Shown: positions 9,420 to 18,723, counted from the first letter of the stretch. The stretch is 56,224 nucleotides of DNA from Desulfovibrio sp. (GCA_031290615.1 JAITNF010000057.1:1-56224), one strand, 5' to 3'. A program made the numbers and translations. The notes: generated by a model from the sequence alone, not told the origin.

Positions 9420-10514
9420 TCAGACTGAATTTTTGATGATGCCGCCGGCAAGGACGCGCCCTCCGGAATCCTGAACAACGGCAAGCTGTCCCGGCGCGGC
9501 GGGAAATTCTACCGTCTCCAACGTGATGTCCAGGCATCCGTCTACAATACTTATGTGGGCCGGCGTGGCTTTGCGCCGGTAGCGCAGACGGGCGAAAAGT
9601 TTGTCGGGCCACTGCGCTGGCTCACACAAAAAATTAGCCTTGCCGGTGCGGCAGGCGCGCATGCCCAATAGCGCGCGTTCCCCGACCAGAAGAGCATTGT
9701 GGGTTGTATCCTTGGAGAGAACATAGAGGGGTTTGCTGTGGGCAATGCCCATACCTCTGCGCTGACCTTCCGTATAGCGCCACAATCCTTGGTGTTCGCC
9801 GACCTCGTGCTTATTGCCGGTCTGATCTACAAGCAGGATCGGCCCCGGCGGGGGCGGCGGGGCACCGAGGGTTGCCCAGTGCGCCAGAAGATGGTCACAG
9901 TACGCGTCAGGCCCTTTTCCATTCACAAAACAGAGGTCCTGACTTGAAACGGGCGCGGGCACGACAAGACCAGCCTGCGCGACCAAGGCCGCGCACTGGG
10001 GCTTAGTGTGTTCCGCGAGAGGAAAAATCGCGCGCCGCAGGCCGCCGCCGGGGGCCATCGCCAGAAAATAGCTTTGATCCCTGGCGCTGTCCGCAGCACC
10101 GTGAAGGCTCGGCACTTTTGCGGGATAAGACGGTGGCAGCAGTCGGGCGTAATGCCCGGTAGCCAGCCTGTCCGCGCCAAGGTTTTTTGCCGCGTCCAGA
10201 AGCGCGCCGAATTTGACGTGCCTGTTGCACATGGCACAAGGGTTGGGGGTGAGCCCTCGGGCGTAACTTTGGCCGAAGGGGGCGATGACCTCCCGAAAAA
10301 AGATTTCACGGAGATTGACTACATGCAAGGGCACGTCAAGGGCATGGCAGACCAGCTCCAGGCCGGGTACAGGACTGGCCGCGCTGGGTGAGACCGGGGC
10401 AAAAAGGCCGTGTACGGCCAGCACTTCATTCCCGGCGCGCTTCAGGAGTAGAAGCGTGCACAGACTGTCAACTCCGCCGCTGACGGCCACGGCGATGCGA
10501 TTTGCAACGGTCAT
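9420..10514 (-). CDS. mnmA: tRNA-specific 2-thiouridylase MnmA
   Basis: A 364-residue enzyme that thiolates U34 of Lys, Glu and Gln tRNAs using ATP and persulfide sulfur. The PP-loop SGGVDS is near residue 13. Both expected catalytic cysteines are present: one in NPCAMCNRHVKFG near residue 100 and one in SQDLCFVNGKG near residue 200. RYTEGQRRGMGI is the usual late motif. The start ATGA overlaps the stop of the upstream cyclophilin gene, so the two are probably co-transcribed. A few residues shorter than E. coli MnmA, otherwise normal. Confidence 0.93.
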   Translation of the reverse strand: MTVANRIAVAVSGGVDSLCTLLLLKRAGNEVLAVHGLFAPVSPSAASPVPGLELVCHALDVPLHVVNLREIFFREVIAPFGQSYARGLTPNPCAMCNRHVKFGALLDAAKNLGADRLATGHYARLLPPSYPAKVPSLHGAADSARDQSYFLAMAPGGGLRRAIFPLAEHTKPQCAALVAQAGLVVPAPVSSQDLCFVNGKGPDAYCDHLLAHWATLGAPPPPPGPILLVDQTGNKHEVGEHQGLWRYTEGQRRGMGIAHSKPLYVLSKDTTHNALLVGERALLGMRACRTGKANFLCEPAQWPDKLFARLRYRRKATPAHISIVDGCLDITLETVEFPAAPGQLAVVQDSGGRVLAGGIIKNSV

Positions 10515-11152
10515 TCCGTTACCAGTACAGCTTTTTTGATGAGTACGGGCGTCGCGGGCACATTGTCGTTAGAATCCAGCTTGCCCGTGGCCACGGCCTC
10601 AATCTTGTCCACCACATCCTGGCCCTTGATCACCTTGCCGAAGACCGCATAACCCCAACCCTGGGTAGTCTGGCCCCTGAAATCAAGAAAGCTATTGTCC
10701 TTTGTGTTGATAAAAAATTGCGCCGTGGCGGAATGGGGTTCGTTGTTGATGCGCGCCATGGCAAGGGTGTATTTATGGTTTTTCAGGCCGTTGTCGGCTT
10801 CGTTGCGGATGGCGTCGCGGACTGGTTTTTGTCTCATTTTCGGAGTAAAGCCACCGCCCTGGATTATGAAACCATTGATAACGCGGTGAAAAATCGTGTC
10901 GTCATAATGGCCGGACTTGACGTACTGGATAAAATTGGCTGTGGAAATGGGAGCTTTGCGTTCGTCCAAGCGTACAAAGATATCCCCGAGGCTTGTTTTC
11001 AGTTTCACTACAGGAGCGCTCGATAGCCCCTTGACTGGAGCGTCGGGTGAAACGGGAGATCTCGCGTTATTTTGTACTGCGAGAGTAGACCCGCAGAACA
11101 GGCAAAAAAGCATGGATACAAGCAAGATCCCGCGAATGCGGGAAATTGTCAT
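10511..11152 (-). CDS. Peptidyl-prolyl cis-trans isomerase, cyclophilin type
   Basis: A 213-residue exported cyclophilin. The N-terminus (RIRGILLVSMLFCLFCGSTLA) is a signal peptide with cleavage likely near residue 25, so it acts in the periplasm. The domain contains FHRVINGFIIQGGGF, ATAQFFINTKDNSFLD and GYAVFGKVIKGQDVVD, the active-site and cyclosporin-site segments of the bacterial PpiA/PpiB type. It folds exported proteins by isomerising Xaa-Pro bonds. Its stop overlaps the mnmA start. GAGTTTCTC precedes the start. Intact. Confidence 0.93.
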   Translation of the reverse strand: MTISRIRGILLVSMLFCLFCGSTLAVQNNARSPVSPDAPVKGLSSAPVVKLKTSLGDIFVRLDERKAPISTANFIQYVKSGHYDDTIFHRVINGFIIQGGGFTPKMRQKPVRDAIRNEADNGLKNHKYTLAMARINNEPHSATAQFFINTKDNSFLDFRGQTTQGWGYAVFGKVIKGQDVVDKIEAVATGKLDSNDNVPATPVLIKKAVLVTE

Positions 11153-11258
11153 AGAGAAACTCCTTTTGACGTTTAAATTTTACTCTCTTATATCACAGCG
11201 GGATACACTAGACAAGAAGATCTTTTTTTATCATATATTTCAACAAAATAGAAAATAC

Positions 11259-11286
11259 TTGCCAGATGTGAAAAAAATCTTATTAT
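11259..11286 (+). promoter_or_regulatory. Candidate promoter of the BI-1 gene
   Basis: TTGCCA (11259-11264), a 16-base spacer and TATTAT (11281-11286), inside a very A/T-rich stretch between two divergent genes. A leader of about 100 bases to the ATG at 11392 would follow. Sequence match only. Confidence 0.35.
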
Positions 11287-11391
11287 AAAAATATACTGTT
11301 ACGTAGCCTGAGACCATGATCGAAGCAGGGCTCCCCCACGTTTTTTCGCCGGGGCAGTTTCAGGCAGTACATTACCGAATCAGGAGGAGAT

Positions 11392-12096
11392 ATGTCCCTC
11401 GACACCCGCACAATTGCCAGAAGCGGCGTCAGCCCAATTTCCGTTTACATGCGCCAAGTGTACCAGTGGATGACGGCCGGTCTGGCCGTGACCGCCGTCG
11501 TGGCTTACGCCTTTGCCAGTTCCGCCGGCCTTCAGCAGTCCATACTCGACAACAGCATCATCATGATAGGTCTGATCATCGCCCAATTCGGCCTAGTCAT
11601 CGTCCTGTCCGCCGCTGTGCACAAAATGTCCGCCACCATGGCCACAGGTTTTTTCCTGCTGTATTCCGTGCTCACTGGAGCCATGCTCTCGTCAGTGTTT
11701 GTGGTGTATCCCGTTGCCTCCATTGCTAACGCCTTTCTGGCCACGGCGGGAACATTCCTCGCCATGTCGGTCTACGGAGTTGTGACAAAGCGCGATCTCA
11801 CGGCCTTCGGCTCCTTTCTCACCATGGGGCTTTTTGGCCTAATAATCGCCATGCTGGTCAATTTCTTTCTCAAGAGCAGCCAGATGGATTTTGTCATCAG
11901 TTGCCTCGGCGTGCTGATTTTCACGGGGCTCACCGCCTATGACACGCAGAAGATCCGCAATTTCGGTGAAGGTGCGCCCCTAGACGACGTCACGGCCATG
12001 CGGCGCGGCGCCATACTCGGCGCCTTGACCCTCTATCTAGATTTTATCAATCTGTTCCTCATGATGTTGCGCTTTTCCAGCGCCAGCCGCGATTGA
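11392..12096 (+). CDS. Bax inhibitor-1/YccA family membrane protein
   Basis: A 234-residue inner-membrane protein with about seven hydrophobic segments, the normal size for the BI-1/YccA/YbhL family. The family motif lies near the end: LTAYDTQKIRNFGEG, followed by ALTLYLDFINLFLMMLRF with the conserved acidic residue. Bacterial relatives modulate the membrane protease FtsH or form pH-sensitive calcium leaks; the role here is inferred only. AGGAGGAGAT precedes the ATG. Upstream is an A/T-rich divergent promoter region shared with the cyclophilin gene; downstream is a broken rnr. Confidence 0.9.
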   Translation: MSLDTRTIARSGVSPISVYMRQVYQWMTAGLAVTAVVAYAFASSAGLQQSILDNSIIMIGLIIAQFGLVIVLSAAVHKMSATMATGFFLLYSVLTGAMLSSVFVVYPVASIANAFLATAGTFLAMSVYGVVTKRDLTAFGSFLTMGLFGLIIAMLVNFFLKSSQMDFVISCLGVLIFTGLTAYDTQKIRNFGEGAPLDDVTAMRRGAILGALTLYLDFINLFLMMLRFSSASRD

Positions 12097-12111
12097 TCGC
12101 GCAGACGATTT

Positions 12112-12687
12112 TTGTGCATCCCAGTCCCCATCGTTCTGGTCAACAGCGTGACCGCGCAGGAACGCTTGGTCAAACTCAATTGCGGAGTTTTACTCGACTT
12201 TTTGCCTGCGGTGCTGGCCGAAGTGGCCTGTCTGCCCCTCTGCCCCACGCGGAAGATATGGCCGGTGCGCGAGGATTTGCGCCATCTGCCTTTGGTGCCC
12301 ATTGACGACGCGGATGCCAACGACTTAGCCGCCGCCGGTGGAAGCTCCGGGGAATGGGGGTTGGCCGCTCATGGTGGTCATTTCCGACGTCAGCCACTAT
12401 ATGTCCGTGGAACTGCGCTTGTAGAGGTCTTCTTTTACCGTGATGTGCGGGCGTGGACGGCGCCTTTTGTGGCGAGTTTTACCTATGATCGGGTCAAGGC
12501 CGCCCTGCTTGATGATGAAGCTGCCCTGCGCGAACTCGACGAACTCCCGCACGGACTTGAGGTGATTACCATGTTCCGTGCTGCCTTTGCCCTCTACGCC
12601 GCAGGGCATGTACGGAAGATATCGCGGCGGGAGCGCCACGCCGCCGCTGGAGGGCGGAGAAAAAAAACGCGCTGGGGAAAAAACTGA
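12112..12687 (+). pseudogene. rnr: Ribonuclease R (rnr) remnant
   Basis: Fragments of an RNB-domain exoribonuclease are readable in shifting frames. First VREDLRHLPLVPIDDADAND (the IDDADARDFDDA metal-site motif, cut after the fourth acidic position); then in another frame VVISDVSHYMSVELRL before a stop; then SFTYDRVKAALLDDEAALRE and LDELPHG, which correspond to the ARLTYxQ region of RNase R. The whole is under 600 bases against about 2.1 kb for an intact gene, so it has suffered large deletions and several frameshifts. The N-terminal and S1 parts are missing. It runs into murJ, whose ATG overlaps the end of the open frame. Identification rests on motif order and is fairly good; no functional enzyme can result. 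Confidence 0.7.
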
Positions 12688-14252
12688 TGGGCCTGCTTTC
12701 CGCGCGGCACCGCATGGGCGTGGCAGCCCTGTTGCTGGCCGCGAGTTCCGTCCTTTCCCGCTTTATGGGGCTGGTGCGGGACAAGGTCATTTCCTGGCAA
12801 TTCGGCGTGGGTGCTGAGGCGGACATGTATTTTGCGGCCTTTGTGGTGCCGGACTGCCTCAATTACCTGTTGGCCGGTGGAGTTATGTCCATCACTATCA
12901 TCCCCTTGCTGGCGCAGCGTTTTCAGGAGGACGAGGCGGACGCTTGGCGTTTTTTTTCCTGTGTGTTTCTATGGATGCTCACGTCGGCAAGTCTGCTTGC
13001 CCTGTTTGGCGTGTTTTTCGTCGAACCACTTGCCCATCTGACGGCGCCGGGCTTCACGCCCGACCGCCGGGAGCGTCTGACCTTCTTCATTCGCCTTGTT
13101 CTGCCGGCCCAAGTGTTTTTTCTCTCCGGGTCCTGTTTCACGGCTCTGTTGTATCTGCGGCATCAATTCAGCGTTCCCGCTCTGGCGCCTCTAGTGTACA
13201 ACGGCTGTATTATTTCCGCAGGCCTGCTTCTGCCACTGTGTGCTCCCGTGCAGGGCATGACGGGCTATTGCGTCGGCGTGACCGTCGGTGCGGCTTTGGG
13301 TGGCTTTCTTCTGCCTTGGCGCGTGGCGACGCAGGGGGGGCTGCATCTGCAGTTCGTCTGGCGGCACAAGCTCATGGGGCGCTTTTTGCTTACAGTCCTG
13401 CCGCTTATGCTGGGACAGACCGTCATCATGCTGGACGAACAGTTTATGCGCGTCTTCGGCAGCCTTGCCGGCGAAGGAGTGGTGAGCCTGCTCAACTACG
13501 CGCGGCGCATTGCCCAAGCGCCGGTGGGACTTGTGGGACAGGCTGCGGCTGCGGCTTCCTATCCGTTTCTTGTGCGTCTGCTCGCGCAGGGAGAGGAAGA
13601 GCGTTTCAGCGAGACCCTGCGCTCGGCCCTGCGGACGGGGCTATGCCTGATTGTCCCCTGCGCCGCCTGCATGGCGGCCTGCGCCTGGCCGATCCTCGGC
13701 GTGATATTCCAGGGCGGCCGCTTCAGTGCGGCGGAAACCTTGGCCGCTGTGCCCCTGACGCAGATCATGCTGGCCGCGACGCCTTTCTGGTTTGTGTACA
13801 TGGTGTTGGTGCGGGGCTATTATGCCTGCGGGGATACAATCACGCCCGCTGTCACGGGCACGGTGATAACCCTTCTGTGCTTGCCTGTTTACCAATTCTG
13901 GGCTGTGCCCGCCGGCGCGGCCGGCATCGCCGCCCTGTCCGGCGCAAGCGTGAGTCTTTATGTGCTCTGGCTTGCCGTCCTGTGGCAGCGCCGCAACGGC
14001 GCAGGCGTTTTGGCAGGGATCTACTCCCTCGGTCTGCGCGGTGTCGCCTGCTCCCTGCCGGGCGTGGCTCTTGCCTATAGCGCGGCGGAATACTGCATGA
14101 CAAAATCGGGACTGTCGCCCTTCGCCGCCGCCTGCGCGGCCTTGGCCGCCGGTGGAACGGCTTTTCTCTTCGTCTTTGCTCTCCTCTCCCGCGTGTTTGC
14201 GCCCACGATACTGGCTCCGATCCTGCGGCTTTTGTCGTCCCGTCAGAAATGA
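12687..14252 (+). CDS. murJ: Lipid II flippase MurJ (MviN)
   Basis: A 521-residue polytopic membrane protein with about 14 hydrophobic segments, full length for the MOP-superfamily flippase that moves lipid II across the inner membrane. The N-terminus AASSVLSRFMGLVRDKVISWQFG with FGVGAEADMYFAAFVVPD is characteristic, as are LDEQFMRVFGSLAGEGVVSLLNYARRI near residue 255 and FQGGRFSAAET near residue 345. The ATG at 12687 is adjacent to the end of the rnr remnant, so it probably relied on the rnr transcript. Intact; essential for peptidoglycan synthesis. Confidence 0.95.
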   Translation: MGLLSARHRMGVAALLLAASSVLSRFMGLVRDKVISWQFGVGAEADMYFAAFVVPDCLNYLLAGGVMSITIIPLLAQRFQEDEADAWRFFSCVFLWMLTSASLLALFGVFFVEPLAHLTAPGFTPDRRERLTFFIRLVLPAQVFFLSGSCFTALLYLRHQFSVPALAPLVYNGCIISAGLLLPLCAPVQGMTGYCVGVTVGAALGGFLLPWRVATQGGLHLQFVWRHKLMGRFLLTVLPLMLGQTVIMLDEQFMRVFGSLAGEGVVSLLNYARRIAQAPVGLVGQAAAAASYPFLVRLLAQGEEERFSETLRSALRTGLCLIVPCAACMAACAWPILGVIFQGGRFSAAETLAAVPLTQIMLAATPFWFVYMVLVRGYYACGDTITPAVTGTVITLLCLPVYQFWAVPAGAAGIAALSGASVSLYVLWLAVLWQRRNGAGVLAGIYSLGLRGVACSLPGVALAYSAAEYCMTKSGLSPFAAACAALAAGGTAFLFVFALLSRVFAPTILAPILRLLSSRQK

Positions 14253-14343
14253 AGTGCGCCATGTCGTCTGAACCCGTCACCGCTTTTTTCACATTTCACC
14301 GCACGGCGGTGACAGGCACCCCTTTCGTCAGGAAAGCATTTTT

Positions 14344-14386
14344 GGGAAAAAATGGTTTGACAAACTGTGAAGCCGGTGAAATTCTT
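14344..14386 (+). repeat. Dispersed TTGACA element, copy C
   Basis: Reads GGGAAAAAATGGTTTGACAA, then ACTGTGAAGCCGGTGAAATTCTT, aligned without gaps over most of its length with copies A, B and D. TTGACA is at 14357-14362. It lies between murJ and the aldolase gene, pointing toward the aldolase 72 bases downstream. Confidence 0.7.
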
Positions 14387-14457
14387 TATGGCATGAAACA
14401 AGTTTGCCCTGCTGACATAACAATTGCGAGCGCCGGCAAGGCTTCAAGGAATTTTTG

Positions 14458-15255
14458 ATGAACATCCACGACATTCGCGCCATGTTGGCCGAGGACAAGG
14501 CGACGGTCGGCACTTGGCTGCAACTGCCCTCCTCCGATGTGGCCGAGCTTCTAGCGCGTGCAGGTTATGACTGGGTGGCGGCCGACATGGAACATGCCTC
14601 TTTCAGTCGGGCCAGTCTGCCGGATATTTTTCGGGCTGTTGAAAACGGCGGGGCAGTGCCTTTCGCCCGACTGCCCGAAGTCTCAAAAACCGCCGTCAAG
14701 TCCGTTCTGGAGGCCGGCGCGCAGGGGCTCATTTTTCCCATGATAGAAAGCCGGGAGCAGCTTGACCTCGCCATAGACCTGGCAACCTATCCCGGACAGG
14801 ACGACTGGCGGTCAGCGGGGGAACGCGCCGGGGATTACCGCGGCGTGGGATATTGCCGGGCCAACGCCTTCGGCAAGGATTTTGACGCCTATCTTGACGG
14901 TATGGCCCCCCACATTTTTTTTGTGGCCCAGATTGAGCACATCAGGGCCGTGAGAAATCTGGACGCCATCCTTTCCCATCCGCGTCTGGACGCCATCATG
15001 GTAGGGCCGTACGATCTTTCGAGCAGCATGGGCCTCACCGGCCGTTTTGACCATCCGGACTTCCGCGCCGCCACGGCGGCCATACAGGCGGCCTGCGAAC
15101 GCCACAACATCCGCATGGGGCTGCACATCGTGCGTCCGGACACGCGGGAACTGGACAGGCAAATCAAAAACGGCGCGCGCTTCATCGCCTACGGCATAGA
15201 CGCCGTGTTTCTGTGGCTTGGCGCGGAGCGTCCGCGGCAGGAAAATCTAACGTGA
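14458..15255 (+). CDS. HpcH/HpaI family class II aldolase
   Basis: A 265-residue TIM-barrel aldolase of the HpcH/HpaI family (metal-dependent, cleaving or forming 2-keto-3-deoxy acids with pyruvate). Typical features are GTWLQLPSSDVAELLARAGYDWVAADMEH near residue 20, the glycine-rich AGAQGLIFPMIESREQ near residue 85, the active-site GVGYCRANAFGKDF, QIEHIRAVRN, and VGPYDLSSSMG near residue 180. It opens an operon with an epimerase, a CMP-sugar synthetase, an acyltransferase and a phosphatase, so an anabolic role making a keto-deoxy sugar acid for surface polysaccharide is more likely than aromatic catabolism (inference). Start at the ATG at 14458; element C lies upstream. Confidence 0.85.
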   Translation: MNIHDIRAMLAEDKATVGTWLQLPSSDVAELLARAGYDWVAADMEHASFSRASLPDIFRAVENGGAVPFARLPEVSKTAVKSVLEAGAQGLIFPMIESREQLDLAIDLATYPGQDDWRSAGERAGDYRGVGYCRANAFGKDFDAYLDGMAPHIFFVAQIEHIRAVRNLDAILSHPRLDAIMVGPYDLSSSMGLTGRFDHPDFRAATAAIQAACERHNIRMGLHIVRPDTRELDRQIKNGARFIAYGIDAVFLWLGAERPRQENLT

Positions 15256-16172
15256 ACATAACTGTATTCGGCGGTTCCGGTTTTCTCGGCTCGCATGTTT
15301 GTGATAAACTTTCCGACGCTGGACACAACGTCACCATTGCGGATTTGCGTTCTTCACCGTGGCTCAGACTGGATCAGACCATGCTCACCGGCAATATTCT
15401 GGACGAAAATATTGTGCGAGAGGCGGTTGCCCGCGCGGATATGGTCTTCAATTACGCCGGCATCGCCGACATAGGTGAGGCCAACTCCCGTCCGGTGGAC
15501 ACGGCGCGCATCAATGTTCTGGGCAACGTCATGCTGCTGGAAGCCTGCCGCCAGGCCGGAGTTCAGCGCTATGTCTTTGCAAGTTCCCTGTACGTTTACG
15601 GCAAATCCGGAGGTTTTTACCGGTGCAGCAAGCAATCCTGCGAAATCTATATTGAAAACTATCAGGCCATGTACGGTTTGCCTTACACCATCCTGCGCTA
15701 CGGTTCCCTGTATGGACCACGCGCCGATATCCACAACGCCATTCACCGCTTTGTGCATGAAGCCCTGACGGTCGGAACAATCACCTACTACGGCGTGTCC
15801 ACGGCCCTGCGCGAATATGTGCATGCTGACGACGCCGCCACGGGCACACTTGCCATACTGGACAGAGAGTTTGAAAACCAGAACATCATCATTTCCGGCA
15901 ACCAGCCCATGCAAGTGGGGGATTTGTTCAAAATGATAGGCGAAATGCTCGGCAGGGAACTGACCATCAACTATCTGGACGACCCTAACAGCGGGCACTA
16001 CCAGGTTACTCCTTATTCCTTCATACCTAGGATAGGGCGCAAGCTGACGCCGCCTCTCAGCGTTGACCTGGGGCAGGGCATTCTGCGCGTGATGGAGGAC
16101 GAACATAAGGCGATGCATTCGGAATTGCACACAGAGGGCGGGTATTTGCTGCCCATGGACGACTACTGTTAA
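15252..16172 (+). CDS. NAD-dependent epimerase/dehydratase
   Basis: A 306-residue extended short-chain dehydrogenase/reductase acting on a nucleotide sugar. The NAD site is FGGSGFLGSHV at residue 6; catalytic residues appear as ASSLYVYG and YRCSK (Y-x-x-x-K) near residues 115-130; LRYGSLYGPRA follows. The GTG start overlaps the aldolase stop (GTGA), so the two are translationally coupled; the frame extends upstream only through aldolase sequence. Sits in the putative sugar-acid operon between the aldolase and the CMP-sugar synthetase. Substrate is not predictable from sequence alone. Confidence 0.88.
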   Translation: MNITVFGGSGFLGSHVCDKLSDAGHNVTIADLRSSPWLRLDQTMLTGNILDENIVREAVARADMVFNYAGIADIGEANSRPVDTARINVLGNVMLLEACRQAGVQRYVFASSLYVYGKSGGFYRCSKQSCEIYIENYQAMYGLPYTILRYGSLYGPRADIHNAIHRFVHEALTVGTITYYGVSTALREYVHADDAATGTLAILDREFENQNIIISGNQPMQVGDLFKMIGEMLGRELTINYLDDPNSGHYQVTPYSFIPRIGRKLTPPLSVDLGQGILRVMEDEHKAMHSELHTEGGYLLPMDDYC

Positions 16173-16218
16173 CCGTATCAAAAGTCCGCTCCATCCGCCT
16201 ACTGAAAAGGAATTTCTG

Positions 16219-16986
16219 ATGAATATTATTGCCGTTATTCCGGCGCGGATGGGGTCGAGCCGCTATCCGGGCAAACCGCTCGCGCTGATTTACAATGTGC
16301 CCTTGGTGGGGCATGTGGCCTTTCGTACGGCCATGAGCAAAAGCCTCTCCGGCACATACGTCGCCACCTGCGATGAAATTATTGAAAATTACTGTAAAAG
16401 TGTGGAGCTGCCCTGCGTTATGACGGGCGACCATCATGTGCGCTGCACCACGCGCACGGCCGAGGCACTGCTTAAGATTGAGGCTGCCGCCGGCAAAAAG
16501 GCGGACATTGTGGTCATGGTGCAGGGCGACGAGCCCATGGTGACTCCGGCAATGATTGACGCCGCCGTGGCCCCCATGATTGACGACCCATCCGTCAACG
16601 TCGTTAATCTCATGGCCGAGATGGAGACCGTTGCGGAATTTGAAGACCCCAATGAGGTCAAGGTAGTGGTTGACCGCCATATGAACGCTCTTTATTTTTC
16701 ACGGGAGCCTGTTCCCTCGCGCAAGAAAGGCTCCGACAGGGTGCCCATGCGTAAGCAGGTGTGCGTTATCCCCTTCCGGCGTGACTATCTGTTGCGCTTC
16801 AATGAAATGGAAGAAAGTCCGCTGGAAATCTATGAATCCGTGGATATGATGCGCATTCTGGAATACGGCGAAAAGTTGCGCATGGTTTCCACCTCCGTCC
16901 GCACCTTCAGTGTGGACACGCCGGAAGACCTCGCCCATGTGGTTCGCCTCATGGAAGGGGATGATTTGAGAAAACATTACAGGTAA
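16219..16986 (+). CDS. CMP-KDO synthetase-like cytidylyltransferase
   Basis: A 255-residue nucleotidyltransferase of the KdsB type, which activates 3-deoxy-sugar acids with CTP. The N-terminal loop [18 protein letters not shown] binds [26 protein letters not shown] (metal-binding aspartate) and [10 protein letters not shown] follow in the expected order. Length matches KdsB. Whether it is the housekeeping KdsB or a paralogue for another ulosonic acid cannot be told from the window; the context (aldolase, epimerase, phosphatase, acyltransferase) favours a dedicated pathway. AAAAGGAATTTCTG precedes the ATG. Confidence 0.88.
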   Translation: MNIIAVIPARMGSSRYPGKPLALIYNVPLVGHVAFRTAMSKSLSGTYVATCDEIIENYCKSVELPCVMTGDHHVRCTTRTAEALLKIEAAAGKKADIVVMVQGDEPMVTPAMIDAAVAPMIDDPSVNVVNLMAEMETVAEFEDPNEVKVVVDRHMNALYFSREPVPSRKKGSDRVPMRKQVCVIPFRRDYLLRFNEMEESPLEIYESVDMMRILEYGEKLRMVSTSVRTFSVDTPEDLAHVVRLMEGDDLRKHYR

Positions 16987-17018
16987 CGCAAAACACGTCC
17001 CGTTTGCTGGAGCCGGGC

Positions 17019-17615
17019 ATGCAAAAACCCTCATGTGGAACCCGCGTCGCGGCTGTTCTAGAAGAACTTTGGCTTACTCTCTTCGCCTGGATACCCACGC
17101 CTTTGGGTCTCCTTATACGTCTGGCGGCCTGGAAACCCCTTTTTGCCTCATGCGGTGCCGTGCGTTTTGCCGCTGGCCTCACCCTCGCTGGCTGTCGCAA
17201 CATGCGACTTGCCGACGGCGTGCGTCTAGGGCGCGGGGCCTTTGTCACCGCCGGTAACGGTAGTCTTGTGCTGGGTGAAAATGTGGCCGTTTCCCCCTGC
17301 GCTCACATCAGCGCCGACGATGGACATATTGAAATCGGCCCGCACACGGCCATAGGCCCCGGCACTGTTCTGCGCGCCGCCAATCACCGTTTTTGCGGGC
17401 GGGACACGCCCATCATGTTCCAGGGACACACGCCGGGCAAAATCGTTGTTGAGGAAGATGTCTGGATCGGCGCAAACTGCGTCATAACGCCGGATGTGCG
17501 CATAGGCCGCGGCGCTGTGGTGGGAGCTGGGGCTGTGGTCACATGCGATGTGCCCTCCCTTGCCGTGGTGGGAGGTGTTCCGGCGAAAATTATCAAATTG
17601 CGCGAAAGCACGTAG
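17019..17615 (+). CDS. Hexapeptide-repeat acyltransferase
   Basis: A 198-residue left-handed beta-helix acyltransferase. Hexapeptide-repeat signatures cover residues 75-190, ending with [33 protein letters not shown] and the usual GVPAKIIK tail; the catalytic-type histidine is in AANHRF. An N-terminal hydrophobic stretch ([19 protein letters not shown]) may associate with the membrane. A TTG at 17004 is in frame, but the ATG at 17019 has TGGAG seven bases upstream and is preferred. Probably O- or N-acetylates a sugar in the same pathway. Followed nine bases later by the HAD gene. Confidence 0.87.
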   Translation: MQKPSCGTRVAAVLEELWLTLFAWIPTPLGLLIRLAAWKPLFASCGAVRFAAGLTLAGCRNMRLADGVRLGRGAFVTAGNGSLVLGENVAVSPCAHISADDGHIEIGPHTAIGPGTVLRAANHRFCGRDTPIMFQGHTPGKIVVEEDVWIGANCVITPDVRIGRGAVVGAGAVVTCDVPSLAVVGGVPAKIIKLREST

Positions 17616-17623
17616 GGAACAAT

Positions 17624-18259
17624 ATGCCTGTACAATGCCTGGTTTTTGACTGTGATGGTGTTATCCTTGACAGTGTAGCCATAAAAACGCGGGCTTTAGC
17701 CCGTCTGGCGGAGCCTTACGGGGCGGAGGCCAGGGACCACATGGTCATGTACCACACAGTACACGGCGGCGTGAGCCGCTACAAAAAGTTTGAGTGGTTT
17801 TTTAGGGAGATTCTGGACCGGGACATCACCCCGGAGGAGTCAGTCGATTGGGAGCGGCATTTTGTCGAATATGCGCTGGACGAAGTGCGCGTATGCGGAA
17901 TGATCGCGGGCGCGCAGGATGTTCTTGACGCTTGGCGCGGCGTACTACCCCTCTACGTTTGCTCCGGCGCGCCATGGGAAGAGTTGCGTGTCGTCCTACG
18001 CGAGCGGGGGTTGGAATACTATTTTGACGGCATTTACGGCTCTCCGCCGGCCAAATCGCCGCTGTTGGCGGAGATTGTCGCAAAAACCGGCCTGCCGCCG
18101 GAAAACGTGCTGATGGTGGGGGACTCCACAACAGACAGGGATGCGGCGGAGTACGCCGCAACACGCTTTTACGGCGTGGGAGACCTGCTCAAGGGCGGCG
18201 ATTTTCCTTGGGGACAAGACCTCACGGGGCTGAACGCGTGGATTGCGGAGAGTTTTTGA
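17624..18259 (+). CDS. HAD family phosphatase
   Basis: A 211-residue HAD hydrolase with alpha-helical cap (subfamily IA). Motif I is FDCDGVILDS at the N-terminus with both catalytic aspartates, motif II is the VCSGAPW stretch, and motif IV is MVGDSTTDRDAA. Last gene of the operon; it could dephosphorylate the keto-deoxy sugar acid before CMP activation, as KdsC does in KDO synthesis (inference). The ATG at 17624 follows GTAGGGAACAAT. A/T-rich, rearranged DNA begins right after it. Confidence 0.85.
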   Translation: MPVQCLVFDCDGVILDSVAIKTRALARLAEPYGAEARDHMVMYHTVHGGVSRYKKFEWFFREILDRDITPEESVDWERHFVEYALDEVRVCGMIAGAQDVLDAWRGVLPLYVCSGAPWEELRVVLRERGLEYYFDGIYGSPPAKSPLLAEIVAKTGLPPENVLMVGDSTTDRDAAEYAATRFYGVGDLLKGGDFPWGQDLTGLNAWIAESF

Positions 18260-18536
18260 TGCGAAATGCATGTGTAATGTGTCCAGACGGAGAGTGTTTC
18301 GCGGTCGGAACAATTCCGGGATGGACCTGTAATTACCATAATGCGCTCTGTTGCTCCATCAAATCGGAGCCAATCTGTCCTCAATAGTGAGGTCACGGAT
18401 TAAAAGGTTCGATGCATCTAAACCAGCAATTATTTGATTTGGAATAACAGGATGCTATGAAATTACATTCAAAAAAACTTATACAAGTATTTCAGACTAT
18501 TATAGCCTTTATGCGTCTGCCCTGCCACATTAGAGG

Positions 18537-18609
18537 AGATTAACTTTGAAAAAATTGAGCTGCCTGGGAAGGATTTGTCTGCCGTAAAGCAAGCATCTCA
18601 AGTGTGAAA
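18537..18609 (+). repeat. Degenerate coding-tail repeat, copy 1
   Basis: Reads in one frame as INFEKIELPGKDLSAVKQAS followed by QV and a stop. The second copy at 32876-32950 reads INFEKVELLSKDLTAIKQTF followed by QA and a stop. Most differences are transitions. Both look like the 3' end of the same lost gene family, which is not recognised. Confidence 0.6.
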
Positions 18610-18723
18610 TGGGAATGCGGACTAAAATCCATCCCCACTGGATCTCTTCAAAAATATCAGGAGCAATGTCCGCAGGCGACTTGGGACGAAATACGGAATG
18701 ACGGGAAACATTTTTTTGGCGGT

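Noticed and set aside
12944-14080. A 378-codon plus-strand frame overlapping murJ
   Set aside because: Arg/Ala-rich shadow of murJ in the next frame.
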